From positions 496,001-560,000 of the forward strand of contig JACKEY010000004.1 of assembly GCA_020632755.1 (NCBI GenBank): 64,000 bases of DNA, read 5' to 3'. Position 1 is the stretch's first letter, and each line of letters starts with the position of its first letter. Below are positions 8,893 through 27,053 of this stretch, piece by piece. Under the pieces are notes generated by a model, which worked only from the letters and a program-made list of their open reading frames with translations, did not search any database and had not been told where the DNA came from. Position numbers and translations under genes: made by a program. Source of the DNA: Alphaproteobacteria bacterium. GTDB lineage: Bacteria > Myxococcota_A > UBA796 > UBA2385.

Positions 8893-8974
8893 GGGGAGAT
8901 GCCCGAGAGGTTAAAGGGAACGGGCTGTAAACCCGTCGGCTACGCCTACGCTGGTTCGAATCCAGCTCTCCCCA
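8893..8974 (+). tRNA. tRNA-Tyr (anticodon GUA)
   Basis: An 82-base class II tRNA. The acceptor GGGGAGA pairs with TCTCCCC, the anticodon stem ACGGG/CCCGT has loop CTGTAAA, and there is a long variable arm as expected for bacterial tRNA-Tyr. CCA is encoded at 8975-8977. Confidence 0.96.
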
Positions 8975-8987
8975 CCACATCCGACAT

Positions 8988-9060
8988 GCGGGAATAGCTC
9001 AGTTGGTAGAGCATCAGCCTTCCAAGCTGAGGGTCGCGGGTTCGAACCCCGTTTCCCGCT
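8988..9060 (+). tRNA. tRNA-Gly (anticodon UCC)
   Basis: A 73-base cloverleaf. The acceptor GCGGGAA pairs with TTCCCGC and the anticodon loop CTTCCAA gives UCC, reading GGA. CCA is encoded at 9061-9063. The order Thr-Tyr-Gly-Thr followed by tuf is the same as in the E. coli tufB operon. Confidence 0.96.
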
Positions 9061-9091
9061 CCATCCCGGCGGCACCCGCCGCCACCCCCAC

Positions 9092-9164
9092 GCCCATGTA
9101 GCTCAGTCGGTAGAGCACATCCTTGGTAAGGATGAGGTCACCAGTTCGAATCTGGTCATGGGCT
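9092..9164 (+). tRNA. tRNA-Thr (anticodon GGU)
   Basis: A 73-base cloverleaf. The acceptor GCCCATG pairs with CATGGGC and the anticodon loop TTGGTAA gives GGU, reading ACC. CCA is encoded at 9165-9167. It lies 106 bases before tuf1. Confidence 0.96.
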
Positions 9165-9183
9165 CCACCTCCCCACACCCCTT

Positions 9184-9257
9184 CCGCTGAACCTCCGAGC
9201 GGCCCCTTCTGGGCCGCTTTCGGCGGATCAACCTACGCATCGCAGTCCGGCACTGCG
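9184..9257 (+). promoter_or_regulatory. tuf1 leader with competing hairpins
   Basis: Between tRNA-Thr and tuf1, an 8-bp stem (9198-9205 with 9211-9218) followed by TTC resembles a terminator. Its 5' arm can instead pair upstream (CCGCT 9184-9188 with AGCGG 9198-9202). A third hairpin, CGCAGT/ACTGCG (9241-9246 with 9252-9257), sits just before the ribosome site of tuf1. This could separate stable tRNA from mRNA by processing or tune readthrough into tuf1. It is read from base pairing only. Confidence 0.5.
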
Positions 9258-9270
9258 GAGGCAGAAGACC

Positions 9271-10461
<1,191 letters not shown>

Positions 10462-10484
10462 TCACTCCTCGCTCTCGCTCCAGG

Positions 10485-10520
10485 ATCCGCCGATCGGGGT
10501 TGCATCCCTGGTCGGCGGAT
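10485..10520 (+). terminator. Hairpin between tuf1 and secE
   Basis: A 9-bp stem (10485-10493 pairing with 10512-10520) with an 18-base loop lies 23 bases after tuf1 and is followed by GCTAATG. There is no U-run, so this may be a partial terminator or a processing signal. Confidence 0.4.
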
Positions 10521-10558
10521 GCTAATGCCCGGTGCTCTCGTTTCCGGACTCCCGAGCC

Positions 10559-10942
10559 ATGAACAACCAGCGCTTCATCATCATGACCTTCTTCGGCCTC
10601 GCCGTCCTCGTGGGCGCGACGCTGCGGGGTCTTGGTGTGCCGCTGCTGGCCTCGCTCGAGATTGCGGATCCGCAGGTGCTGGGGGCGGTCAACGCCTCTT
10701 CCCTCGTGGCCATCGGTGTGGGGGCCGTCACCTTCTTCGGCTTGCTGAAGAACCAGCCGGCGACCACCTTCACCGACGAAGCCATCGGCGAGCTGCGCAA
10801 GACCAGCTGGCCGGACAAGGAAGAGACCGTCCGCTCCACCGCGGTGGTGGTCGGCACGACCATCTTCCTCGCCGCGACCCTGGCTTCGTACGACTTCGTC
10901 TGGGCCAAGATCACCAGCATCTTCCTGTTCACCCAGGGCTGA
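10559..10942 (+). CDS. secE: Preprotein translocase subunit SecE
   Basis: A 127-residue membrane protein with two N-terminal hydrophobic segments and the conserved cytoplasmic amphipathic helix ELRKTSWPDKEE before the essential third transmembrane helix. This is the three-helix E. coli-type form rather than the short single-span form. It clamps SecY in the translocon. ATG 10559 is chosen; the frame is open to a GTG at 10532. Its position between tuf and nusG is canonical, but rpmG and tRNA-Trp, often found here, are absent. Confidence 0.93.
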   Translation: MNNQRFIIMTFFGLAVLVGATLRGLGVPLLASLEIADPQVLGAVNASSLVAIGVGAVTFFGLLKNQPATTFTDEAIGELRKTSWPDKEETVRSTAVVVGTTIFLAATLASYDFVWAKITSIFLFTQG

Positions 10943-10998
10943 GCGTCCGCGCTCCACTCTGGATCCATCGGGCCGAACGGTCCGAGGAGCTCCGCGCC

Positions 10999-11535
10999 AT
11001 GGCCTTCGCCTGGTACATCGTTCACACCTACTCCGGCTTCGAGAACAAGGCGAAGCTGGCTCTCGAGGACGCGATCCAGCGTCACGGCCTCGAGGACCGC
11101 TTCGGTGAGGTCCTCGTCCCCACCGAGACCGTGGTCGAGGTCAAGGACGGCCAGAAGCGCACCAACACCCGCAAGGTGTACCCCGGCTACATGTTCGTGC
11201 AGATGGAGCTCGACAACGAGACCATGCACTGCGTGAAGAGCACCCCCAAGGTCACCGGCTTCATCGGTGGGACCCGCAACCCCCCGCCTGTCCCCGAAGC
11301 CGAGATCCGCCGCATCACCAACCAGATGGAAGAGGACGACGACGGTGTCGCCCGCCCGGTCGTCGAGTTCGAGCGCGACGAAGAGGTCCGCATCATCGAC
11401 GGCCCCTTCGCCTCGATGAAGGGCCGGGTCGACGAGGTCAACCAGGCGCGCGGCAAGCTGCGCGTGATGGTCAGCATCTTCGGTCGGACCACTCCCGTCG
11501 AGCTCGATTTCACTCAGGTCGAGCGCCTGAGCTGA
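10999..11535 (+). CDS. nusG: Transcription termination/antitermination factor NusG
   Basis: A 178-residue protein with the NGN domain (WYIVHTYSGFENKAKLAL, KVYPGYMFVQME) and a C-terminal KOW domain (DGPFASMKGRVDEVNQ...RGKLRV). It binds the RNA polymerase clamp and couples transcription to Rho or the ribosome. The frame is open far upstream; ATG 10999 has GAGGAGC nine bases before it and starts the conserved domain. Co-transcribed with secE. Confidence 0.96.
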   Translation: MAFAWYIVHTYSGFENKAKLALEDAIQRHGLEDRFGEVLVPTETVVEVKDGQKRTNTRKVYPGYMFVQMELDNETMHCVKSTPKVTGFIGGTRNPPPVPEAEIRRITNQMEEDDDGVARPVVEFERDEEVRIIDGPFASMKGRVDEVNQARGKLRVMVSIFGRTTPVELDFTQVERLS

Positions 11536-11579
11536 CCCTCTGAATCCTCTGCTCGTCGCGACAGCGACAGGAGCCCGAG

Positions 11580-12008
11580 ATGGCCAAGAAGCTCGTCAAC
11601 CAGATCAAGCTGCAGATCCCCGCGGGGCGCGCCAACCCGGCGCCGCCGATCGGTCCCGCCCTCGGCGCGGCCGGCGTGAACATCCCGCTGTTCTGCAAGG
11701 AGTTCAACGCCCGGACCCAGCCCCAGGCCGGCGAAGGACTCATCATCCCCACCATCATCAGCGTCTACTCCGACCGCACCTTCCGGTTCGAGCTCCGCAC
11801 CCCCCCCGCCGCGATCCTTCTCAAGAAGGCTGCGCGCGCCGAGAAGGGATCGGGTGAGCCGAACAAGGAGAAGGTCGGCAAGGTGACCGCGGCCCAGGTC
11901 CGCGAGATCGCCCAGCAGAAGATGGAAGACCTCAACACGACGAACCTCGACGCGGCTTGCCGCACCATCGAGGGCACGGCGCGTTCGATGGGCATCGACG
12001 TCGTCTGA
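11580..12008 (+). CDS. rplK: 50S ribosomal protein L11
   Basis: 142 residues, the usual length. Begins MAKKLVNQIKLQIPAGRANP, then PPIGPALGAAGVNI, and has the C-terminal rRNA-binding domain. L11 forms the GTPase-associated centre with the L7/L12 stalk. A GACAGGAG ribosome site precedes it. The 122-base gap to rplA holds a hairpin described separately. Confidence 0.97.
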   Translation: MAKKLVNQIKLQIPAGRANPAPPIGPALGAAGVNIPLFCKEFNARTQPQAGEGLIIPTIISVYSDRTFRFELRTPPAAILLKKAARAEKGSGEPNKEKVGKVTAAQVREIAQQKMEDLNTTNLDAACRTIEGTARSMGIDVV

Positions 12009-12100
12009 CGTCGACACCCAACCTCCCCACCACCCCACCAAGAACCCTCACGGCATCGTTTGGGGGAGGGCCTTCGGGTCCGCATCACCCCGGCGGTGCA

Positions 12101-12125
12101 GGAAACGCAGCGCGTTTCCGAGGAG
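12101..12125 (+). promoter_or_regulatory. Hairpin abutting the rplA ribosome-binding site
   Basis: An 8-bp stem (GGAAACGC 12101-12108 with GCGTTTCC 12112-12119) and a 3-base loop end one base before the AGGAG of rplA (12121-12125). In E. coli L1 represses its own operon by binding the leader ahead of rplK; a hairpin here could serve translational control of rplA (inference). Confidence 0.4.
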
Positions 12126-12130
12126 TACAC

Positions 12131-12844
12131 ATGCCGAAGACAGGCAAGCGTACGCGAGAGCTGCGCGCGAAGGTGGATTCCAACCAGCGCTACTCCGTCG
12201 AGGAGGCCGTCGGCCTCGTCAAGGAGCTGGCGTCGGCGAAGTTCGACGAGAGCGTCGATGTCGCCGTCCGACTGGGTGTGGATCCCCGCCACGCGGACCA
12301 GATGGTCCGTGGCGCAGTCTCGCTTCCCCACGGTACCGGCAAGGCGGTGCGCGTGGTCGTGTTCGCCGATGGCGACGCGGCCAAGGCGGCCCAGGAAGCC
12401 GGCGCCGAGTTCGTCGGTTCCGACGAGCTGGTCCAGAAGATCCAGGACGGCTGGTTCGAGTTCGACAAGGCTGTCGCGACCACCAACCTCATGGGCAAGG
12501 TCGGCCGGCTCGGTCGCGTGCTCGGTCCCCGTGGCCTGATGCCGAACCCCAAGGTCGGCACCGTGGTCACGCCGGACAAGGTCGGTGAGACGGTCGCCGA
12601 GCTCAAGCGCGGCAAGATCGACTTCCGGGTCGAGAAGGCCGGCATCGTGCACACGACCATCGGTCGTGCGTCGATGACCGCCGAGCAGCTCCAGGAGAAC
12701 TTCGCCGCTCTCATGGGCACCCTGGTCCGGCTCAAGCCGTCTTCCGCCAAGGGCGCCTACGTTCGGAGCGTCGCGCTCTCCACCACCATGGGGCCGGGCG
12801 TGCGCGTCGACACTGTCGATGCCCAGCGCGGCACCGACCGGTAG
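12131..12844 (+). CDS. rplA: 50S ribosomal protein L1
   Basis: 237 residues, normal for the family. The diagnostic segment GRVLGPRGLMPNPKVGTV is present, as are KRGKIDFRVEKAGIVHTTIG and the flanking RNA-binding surfaces. It forms the L1 stalk and is a translational repressor in other bacteria. ATG 12131 follows AGGAGTACAC directly; the frame is open upstream to 11957 without homology. Only 9 bases separate it from rplJ. Confidence 0.97.
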   Translation: MPKTGKRTRELRAKVDSNQRYSVEEAVGLVKELASAKFDESVDVAVRLGVDPRHADQMVRGAVSLPHGTGKAVRVVVFADGDAAKAAQEAGAEFVGSDELVQKIQDGWFEFDKAVATTNLMGKVGRLGRVLGPRGLMPNPKVGTVVTPDKVGETVAELKRGKIDFRVEKAGIVHTTIGRASMTAEQLQENFAALMGTLVRLKPSSAKGAYVRSVALSTTMGPGVRVDTVDAQRGTDR

Positions 12845-12853
12845 GAGGCACAC

Positions 12854-13390
12854 ATGAACCGCACCGACAAGATCGAGCTGGTCGAACAGCTCTCCACCCG
12901 CCTCGCCGAGACCCCTTTCGTCGTGTTCGCGGACTACCGGGGCATCACCGTGCCCCAGGTGACCGAGTTCCGTCGCAGGATCCGTGAGACCGGTGGTGAG
13001 TACCAGGTCATCAAGAACACGCTCCTCCGTCGCGCCGTCGAAGGCACCGACAAGGAAGGCGTCGGCCCGTACCTCTCCGGTATGACCGGCGTCGTCTTCT
13101 CCGGCGAAGACGCGATCGCCACGGCCAAGTCGCTCCGCGAACTGACCAAGGATCTCGTCAAGGAAGAGAAGTTCGTGATCAAGGGCGGCTGGTTCGAGGG
13201 CATCGCCCTCAAGCCGACCGAAGTCGCCAAGGTGGCCGATCTCCCGAGCCGTGAAGAGCTGCTCTCGCTGCTGCTCCGCACTCTGCAGGAAGGGCCGCGT
13301 CAGGTCCTGGGTGTCATCCAGGCGCCCGGTCGCGACCTGCTCTACCTGCTCAAGAACTACGAGCGCAAGCTCGAAGAGTCCGCTGGCTGA
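12854..13390 (+). CDS. rplJ: 50S ribosomal protein L10
   Basis: 178 residues with FVVFADYRGITVPQVTEFRR, YQVIKNTLLRRAV and a C-terminal helix that binds L7/L12 dimers. It is the base of the ribosomal stalk. In E. coli a long leader between rplA and rplJ binds L10 for autoregulation; here that gap is only 9 bases, so this control cannot be at the same place. Confidence 0.96.
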   Translation: MNRTDKIELVEQLSTRLAETPFVVFADYRGITVPQVTEFRRRIRETGGEYQVIKNTLLRRAVEGTDKEGVGPYLSGMTGVVFSGEDAIATAKSLRELTKDLVKEEKFVIKGGWFEGIALKPTEVAKVADLPSREELLSLLLRTLQEGPRQVLGVIQAPGRDLLYLLKNYERKLEESAG

Positions 13391-13462
13391 ACCGCACACG
13401 GCGCCACCGCAGCCGGCGCCGACCCCCCAACTTCCCCCAAGTCTTTCAAGGAGGACACCACC

Positions 13463-13843
13463 ATGTCCGTCACTCAGGATCAGGTCGTCGACTACATCAA
13501 GAACCTCAAGCTCGGCGAGGTCAAGGCCCTCATCGAGATCCTCGAGAACGAGCTCGGCGTCGAGGCCAGCGCGCCCGTGATGGCCGTGGCCGCCGGTGGC
13601 GCTGCCGCCGCTGCCGAGCCCGAAGAGGAGCAGACCGAGTTCACCGTCAACCTCAAGGCCGCTGGCGCCAAGAAGATCGAGGTCATCAAGGCGATCCGCA
13701 AGATCACCGGCCTGGGTCTGAAGGAAGCCAAGGGTCTGGTCGACGAGGCTCCCTCCGAGGTCAAGGCCGGCATCCCGAAGGAAGAGGCCGAGGCCATCAA
13801 GAAGGAGCTGGTCGAGGCCGGCGCCGAGGTCGAGATCAAGTAG
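13463..13843 (+). CDS. rplL: 50S ribosomal protein L7/L12
   Basis: 126 residues: N-terminal dimerisation helices, an Ala/Gly hinge (AAGGAAAAAEPEEE), and the C-terminal factor-binding domain with KKIEVIKAIRKITGLGLKEAK. Present in several copies on the ribosome to recruit translation factors. A strong AAGGAGGA ribosome site matches the need for high expression. Confidence 0.98.
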   Translation: MSVTQDQVVDYIKNLKLGEVKALIEILENELGVEASAPVMAVAAGGAAAAAEPEEEQTEFTVNLKAAGAKKIEVIKAIRKITGLGLKEAKGLVDEAPSEVKAGIPKEEAEAIKKELVEAGAEVEIK

Positions 13844-14244
13844 AGACGATGCTGCGCAGCGCCCTCCCGCGAGGCGGTGGGAGGGGGCTGCGCGCACCTG
13901 CGTCTCCCGGGTGGCTCCGCCACCCTCCTGGGGCGCCGCGGCAACGCGGCTCTCCACCCTTCCACGCTCTCCCAGAGCGTTCCCTGCCCACCACCCGCTG
14001 GACCGTTCGCCCACGGATCCCAGGGTGGCGTAGGACGTTTCGGAGGTCTGCGTCTTCATGCAGCCCCATCCCGACGGCGCCCACTGGACGACGCAGCGCT
14101 AGCTGTGTTGTGCGTGGGCGTCGTTGCGTGGCGCCTCTCCGAAGACGCGACCCCGGGCCGTCCAGGCCCCTCCCGACATTCTTGGACGTAGAGCGCCGCG
14201 GACCCTGAGGTCCGGATGCGCGCGTCCAACCACCGGAGCATTCG
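13844..14244 (+). promoter_or_regulatory. Structured 401-base rplL-rpoB intergenic leader
   Basis: No gene is seen here. Four consecutive hairpins follow rplL: 13854-13868 with 13879-13893 (15 bp, one mismatch), 13909-13915 with 13919-13925, 13935-13940 with 13945-13950 (GCAA, a GNRA tetraloop) and 13964-13970 with 13974-13980. A fifth, 14199-14204 with 14209-14214, lies 30 bases before rpoB. E. coli has a partial terminator and an RNase III site in the same gap, lowering rpoBC relative to ribosomal genes; an equivalent role is likely but inferred. No U-runs or clear promoter are visible. Confidence 0.55.
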
Positions 14245-18432
<4,188 letters not shown>

Positions 18433-18463
18433 CCGCCCCTCCGCACCCTTCTTCTCATCCCCT

Positions 18464-18511
18464 TCGGTGCGTTCTCCCGCGCACCGACGGGCGGTCCCCC
18501 ACAGACCGCCC
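18464..18511 (+). promoter_or_regulatory. Paired hairpins between rpoB and rpoC
   Basis: Two 8-bp stems: 18464-18471 with 18480-18487, and 18489-18496 with 18504-18511. They occupy most of the 105-base gap, which is long for rpoB-rpoC. They may protect or process the mRNA. There is no U-run. Confidence 0.4.
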
Positions 18512-18537
18512 CCCGCCTTCCGGGACAGGAGCCCAAC

Positions 18538-23265
<4,728 letters not shown>

Positions 23266-23280
23266 GACAACCAACACTGC

Positions 23281-23321
23281 TTGACAGCAGTCGGCCGCAC
23301 CATTAATAGCGGCCGGCTGTC
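23281..23321 (+). promoter_or_regulatory. rpsL (str) promoter overlapped by an interrupted palindrome
   Basis: TTGACA at 23281-23286, a 17-bp spacer and TAATAG at 23304-23309 lie 98 bases before rpsL. Over them sits an interrupted palindrome: GACAGC (23283-23288) with GCTGTC (23316-23321), and CGGCCGC (23292-23298) with GCGGCCG (23309-23315). As DNA this is operator-like; as RNA read through from rpoC it would be a strong hairpin and could end the rpoBC transcript. Which applies cannot be told from sequence. Confidence 0.6.
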
Positions 23322-23406
23322 ATTCACGGGCAGGGGATTTCCACGGTTCGCCGGAGCGGTCATCGCTCCGCAGTGGAAGTCGTCGCTCGCCCGGTTCGAG
23401 GATTCG

Positions 23407-23790
23407 ATGCCCACCATCAACCAGCTCGTCCGCAAGGGTCGGAAGAAGGTCAAGAAGAAGACCGCCTCCCCGGCCCTCAAGGGATGCCCGCAGAAGCGCG
23501 GCGTCTGCACCCGCGTGTACACCACGACCCCGAAGAAGCCGAACTCGGCTCTCCGCAAGGTCGCGCGTGTGCGCCTCACCAACGGGATGGAGGTCACCTC
23601 CTACATCCCCGGTGAGGGCCACAACCTCCAGGAACACAGCTCCGTGCTGATCCGTGGTGGTCGCGTCAAGGACCTCCCCGGTGTCCGCTACCACATCATC
23701 CGTGGCAAGCTCGATACCCAGGGAGTCGCCGCTCGACGCCAGGGTCGCAGCAAGTACGGCGCGAAGCGTCCCAAGGACCTGAAGAAGTAG
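23407..23790 (+). CDS. rpsL: 30S ribosomal protein S12
   Basis: 127 residues. MPTINQLVRKGRKK, the loop TTTPKKPNSALRKVARVRL with Lys43, and LIRGGRVKDLPGVRYH are present; the streptomycin-resistance positions carry the wild-type residues. It sits at the decoding centre. The frame is open upstream to 23281, but ATG 23407 matches the family start. rpsG starts 9 bases after the stop. Confidence 0.98.
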   Translation: MPTINQLVRKGRKKVKKKTASPALKGCPQKRGVCTRVYTTTPKKPNSALRKVARVRLTNGMEVTSYIPGEGHNLQEHSSVLIRGGRVKDLPGVRYHIIRGKLDTQGVAARRQGRSKYGAKRPKDLKK

Positions 23791-23799
23791 GAACGACTC

Positions 23800-24270
23800 A
23801 TGCCCCGTCGTCGCGAAGTTCCCAAGCGGAAGATCCTCCAGGATCCCAAGTACCACGATGTCCTCGTCTCCAAGTTCATGAACGTGGTGATGCAGGACGG
23901 CAAGAAGGCTGTCGCCGAAGAGATCGTCTACGGCGCCTTCGACGTGGTCCACGAGCGCACCCGTGAAGATCCTCTCAAGATCTTCCACCGCGCCCTGGAC
24001 AACTGCCAGCCCATGGTCGAGGTCAAGTCGCGCCGCGTCGGCGGTGCGACCTACCAGGTGCCGGTCGAGGTCCGTCCCAGCCGTCGCATGGCGCTCGCCA
24101 TGCGCTGGGTCGTGTCCTTCGCCCGCAAGCGTCCCGGCAAGTCGATGCGCGAGAAGCTCGCCAACGAGCTGATCGAAGCTGCGCACAACCGCGGCAATGC
24201 GGTGAAGAAGAAGGACGACGTGCACCGCATGGCGGAAGCCAACAAGGCCTACTCGCACTACCGTTGGTAG
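23800..24270 (+). CDS. rpsG: 30S ribosomal protein S7
   Basis: 156 residues, typical length. MPRRREVPKRKILQDPKY, VKSRRVGGATYQVPVEV and the C-terminal HRMAEANKAYSHYRW are diagnostic. It nucleates folding of the 3' major domain of 16S rRNA. In most bacteria fusA follows; here it is missing and a hairpin-rich leader leads straight to tuf2. Confidence 0.98.
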   Translation: MPRRREVPKRKILQDPKYHDVLVSKFMNVVMQDGKKAVAEEIVYGAFDVVHERTREDPLKIFHRALDNCQPMVEVKSRRVGGATYQVPVEVRPSRRMALAMRWVVSFARKRPGKSMREKLANELIEAAHNRGNAVKKKDDVHRMAEANKAYSHYRW

Positions 24271-24533
24271 CGCGAAACGCCGCGGCGCATTAGCCGCGGC
24301 GTCGTCCCCGCTCATGCGGGGCGCCTCCCCGACCTTCGGGTCGGGACGACATCTCCTGGCGTGTGGCTGAGGCTGCCGCGAAGTCGGGGGAGTGCAGTGA
24401 CTCGAGGCAGGCCACGACGGCCTGCCTTGCCTCGCGCGCTCCCTCGCTCCGCATCTCGGCGCCACGCAAATCATCTCCAAGACCCCACGCGGTCACCACT
24501 CCGAGATGCGCCTTCCGGGCGCTGGAGGGCCAC
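24271..24533 (+). promoter_or_regulatory. Hairpin-rich 263-base leader of tuf2, at the usual fusA position
   Basis: Perfect stems: 24277-24286/24293-24302 (10 bp), 24306-24311/24316-24321 (loop TCAT), 24328-24334/24339-24345 (loop TTCG), 24405-24413/24419-24427 (9 bp) and 24450-24459/24501-24510 (10 bp, closing a 41-base loop that ends 24 bases before tuf2). Two alternatives compete with these: 24301-24308/24343-24350 and 24403-24409/24428-24434. Mutually exclusive pairings are typical of attenuators or regulatory leaders. No coding sequence is convincing here; a frame open from 24363 into tuf2 adds 57 residues unlike EF-Tu. Confidence 0.55.
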
Positions 24534-25724
<1,191 letters not shown>

Positions 25725-25778
25725 TCAGCCAGCGCCTGGACGTTCACCGTCCGGGCGCTCCCTTTCGAGGACACACAC

Positions 25779-26093
25779 ATGGCCAGCACCGACAAGATCC
25801 GCATCCGGCTCAAGGCCTACGACCACAAGCTCCTGGACAAGTCCGCCCGGGAGATCGTGGAGACGGCCAAGCGCACCGGTGTGGATGTCCGGGGGCCCTT
25901 CCCCCTTCCCACGACCATCAGCCGCTGGACGGTCCTCCGCGGACCGCACGTGGACAAGAAGTCCCGCGAGCAGTTCGAGCGTCGCACCCACCATCGCCTC
26001 CTCGACATCGTCGAGCCGACCCAGGCGACCGTGGATGCCCTCATGAAGCTCGATCTGTCCGCCGGCGTCCACGTCGAGATCAAGACCACCTGA
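25779..26093 (+). CDS. rpsJ: 30S ribosomal protein S10
   Basis: 104 residues. KIRIRLKAYDHKLLDKSA, PFPLPTTISRWTVLRGPHVDKKSREQFE (read in two blocks) and HHRLLDIVEPTQATVDALMKLDL identify S10, also known as NusE, a partner of NusG in coupling transcription and translation. First gene of the S10 cluster. Normally rplC follows; here the next gene, rplD, starts 31 bases later, so rplC is absent from this position. Confidence 0.98.
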   Translation: MASTDKIRIRLKAYDHKLLDKSAREIVETAKRTGVDVRGPFPLPTTISRWTVLRGPHVDKKSREQFERRTHHRLLDIVEPTQATVDALMKLDLSAGVHVEIKTT

Positions 26094-26124
26094 AGACCGC
26101 TGTCGTCTTCCGAGGGAGGTAGGA

Positions 26125-26745
26125 ATGCCTACCGTCGACATGTACAACACCGCCCGCGAGAAGGTCGGCTCCATCGATCTCGATGAAGCCGTCTTCGGCG
26201 CGGAGGTGAAGCCTCACCTGTTCCACACCGTGGTGCGGTACCAGCTCGCCAAGCGGCGCGCCGGCACCCATGCCACGAAGACCCGGGCCCAGGTCAGCGG
26301 CGGCGGCAAGAAGCCGTGGCGCCAGAAGGGTACCGGTCGCGCCCGCCAGGGCACGACGCGCGCTGTCCACTGGCGTGGTGGTGGCGTGGTTCACGGGCCC
26401 CATCCGCGCTCGCACGCTCACAAGCTGCCGAAGAAGGTCCGCGCTGCGGCCCTGCGGTGCGCTCTGAGCAAGCGGGTCCAGGACGAGGCGCTCACGGTGT
26501 TCGACGCTTTCACGCTGTCCGAGATCAAGACCAAGGAGTTCGCGAAGGTCCTCAAGGCCTTCGAGTTCGACGACCTCCTGCTCGTCCTTCCCGCGAAGGA
26601 CGACGTGGTCGCGCGCTCCGCCCGGAACATCCCGGGTGTGACCGTGCTGCCGGTCGAGGGTCTCAACGTCTACGACGTGCTCAAGCACAAGAACCTGGCG
26701 CTGACCCAGGATGCCGTCGCCGGTGTCCTGCAGCGCCTCGGCTGA
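26125..26745 (+). CDS. rplD: 50S ribosomal protein L4
   Basis: 206 residues. GGGKKPWRQKGTGRARQGT is the extended loop that reaches into the exit tunnel, followed by WRGGGVVHGPHPRS. In E. coli L4 also represses the S10 operon by attenuation. GAGGGAGGTAGG is a strong ribosome site. It is directly downstream of rpsJ because rplC is missing. Confidence 0.97.
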   Translation: MPTVDMYNTAREKVGSIDLDEAVFGAEVKPHLFHTVVRYQLAKRRAGTHATKTRAQVSGGGKKPWRQKGTGRARQGTTRAVHWRGGGVVHGPHPRSHAHKLPKKVRAAALRCALSKRVQDEALTVFDAFTLSEIKTKEFAKVLKAFEFDDLLLVLPAKDDVVARSARNIPGVTVLPVEGLNVYDVLKHKNLALTQDAVAGVLQRLG

Positions 26746-26753
26746 GGTGACCC

Positions 26754-27041
26754 GTGGCTGAGCTCCACGACATTCTCGTGCGCCCGATCGTCACGGAGAA
26801 GTCCAGCCGCCAGATGGCGATGGGCAACACCTACGTGTTCGAGGTCGGTGTTCGCGCGAACAAGATCCAGATCAAGCATGCGATCGAGCAGGTCTTCGGC
26901 GTCAGCGTCGAGGATGTCCGCACGGTCAACGTCCGAGGCAAGACGAAGCGCTTCGGTCGATTCTTCGGCAAGCGTCCCAACTGGAAGAAGGCGTATGTGC
27001 GCCTCGCAGATGGGGACTCGCTCAACTTCTACGAGGCGTAG
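26754..27041 (+). CDS. rplW: 50S ribosomal protein L23
   Basis: 95 residues with a GTG start. LVRPIVTEKSSRQMAMGNTY, VFEVGVRANKIQIKHAIEQVF and KTKRFGRFFGKRPNWKKAYV match L23, which sits at the tunnel exit and docks trigger factor and SRP. GAGGTGA in the end of rplD serves as ribosome site; the genes are 8 bases apart. Confidence 0.96.
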   Translation: MAELHDILVRPIVTEKSSRQMAMGNTYVFEVGVRANKIQIKHAIEQVFGVSVEDVRTVNVRGKTKRFGRFFGKRPNWKKAYVRLADGDSLNFYEA

Positions 27042-27053
27042 CGGGAGCAACCA

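Noticed and set aside
24363..24533. In-frame upstream extension of tuf2 by 57 residues
   Set aside because: The extension has no EF-Tu homology and covers the hairpins; ATG 24534 has a good ribosome site and gives the exact length of copy 1.
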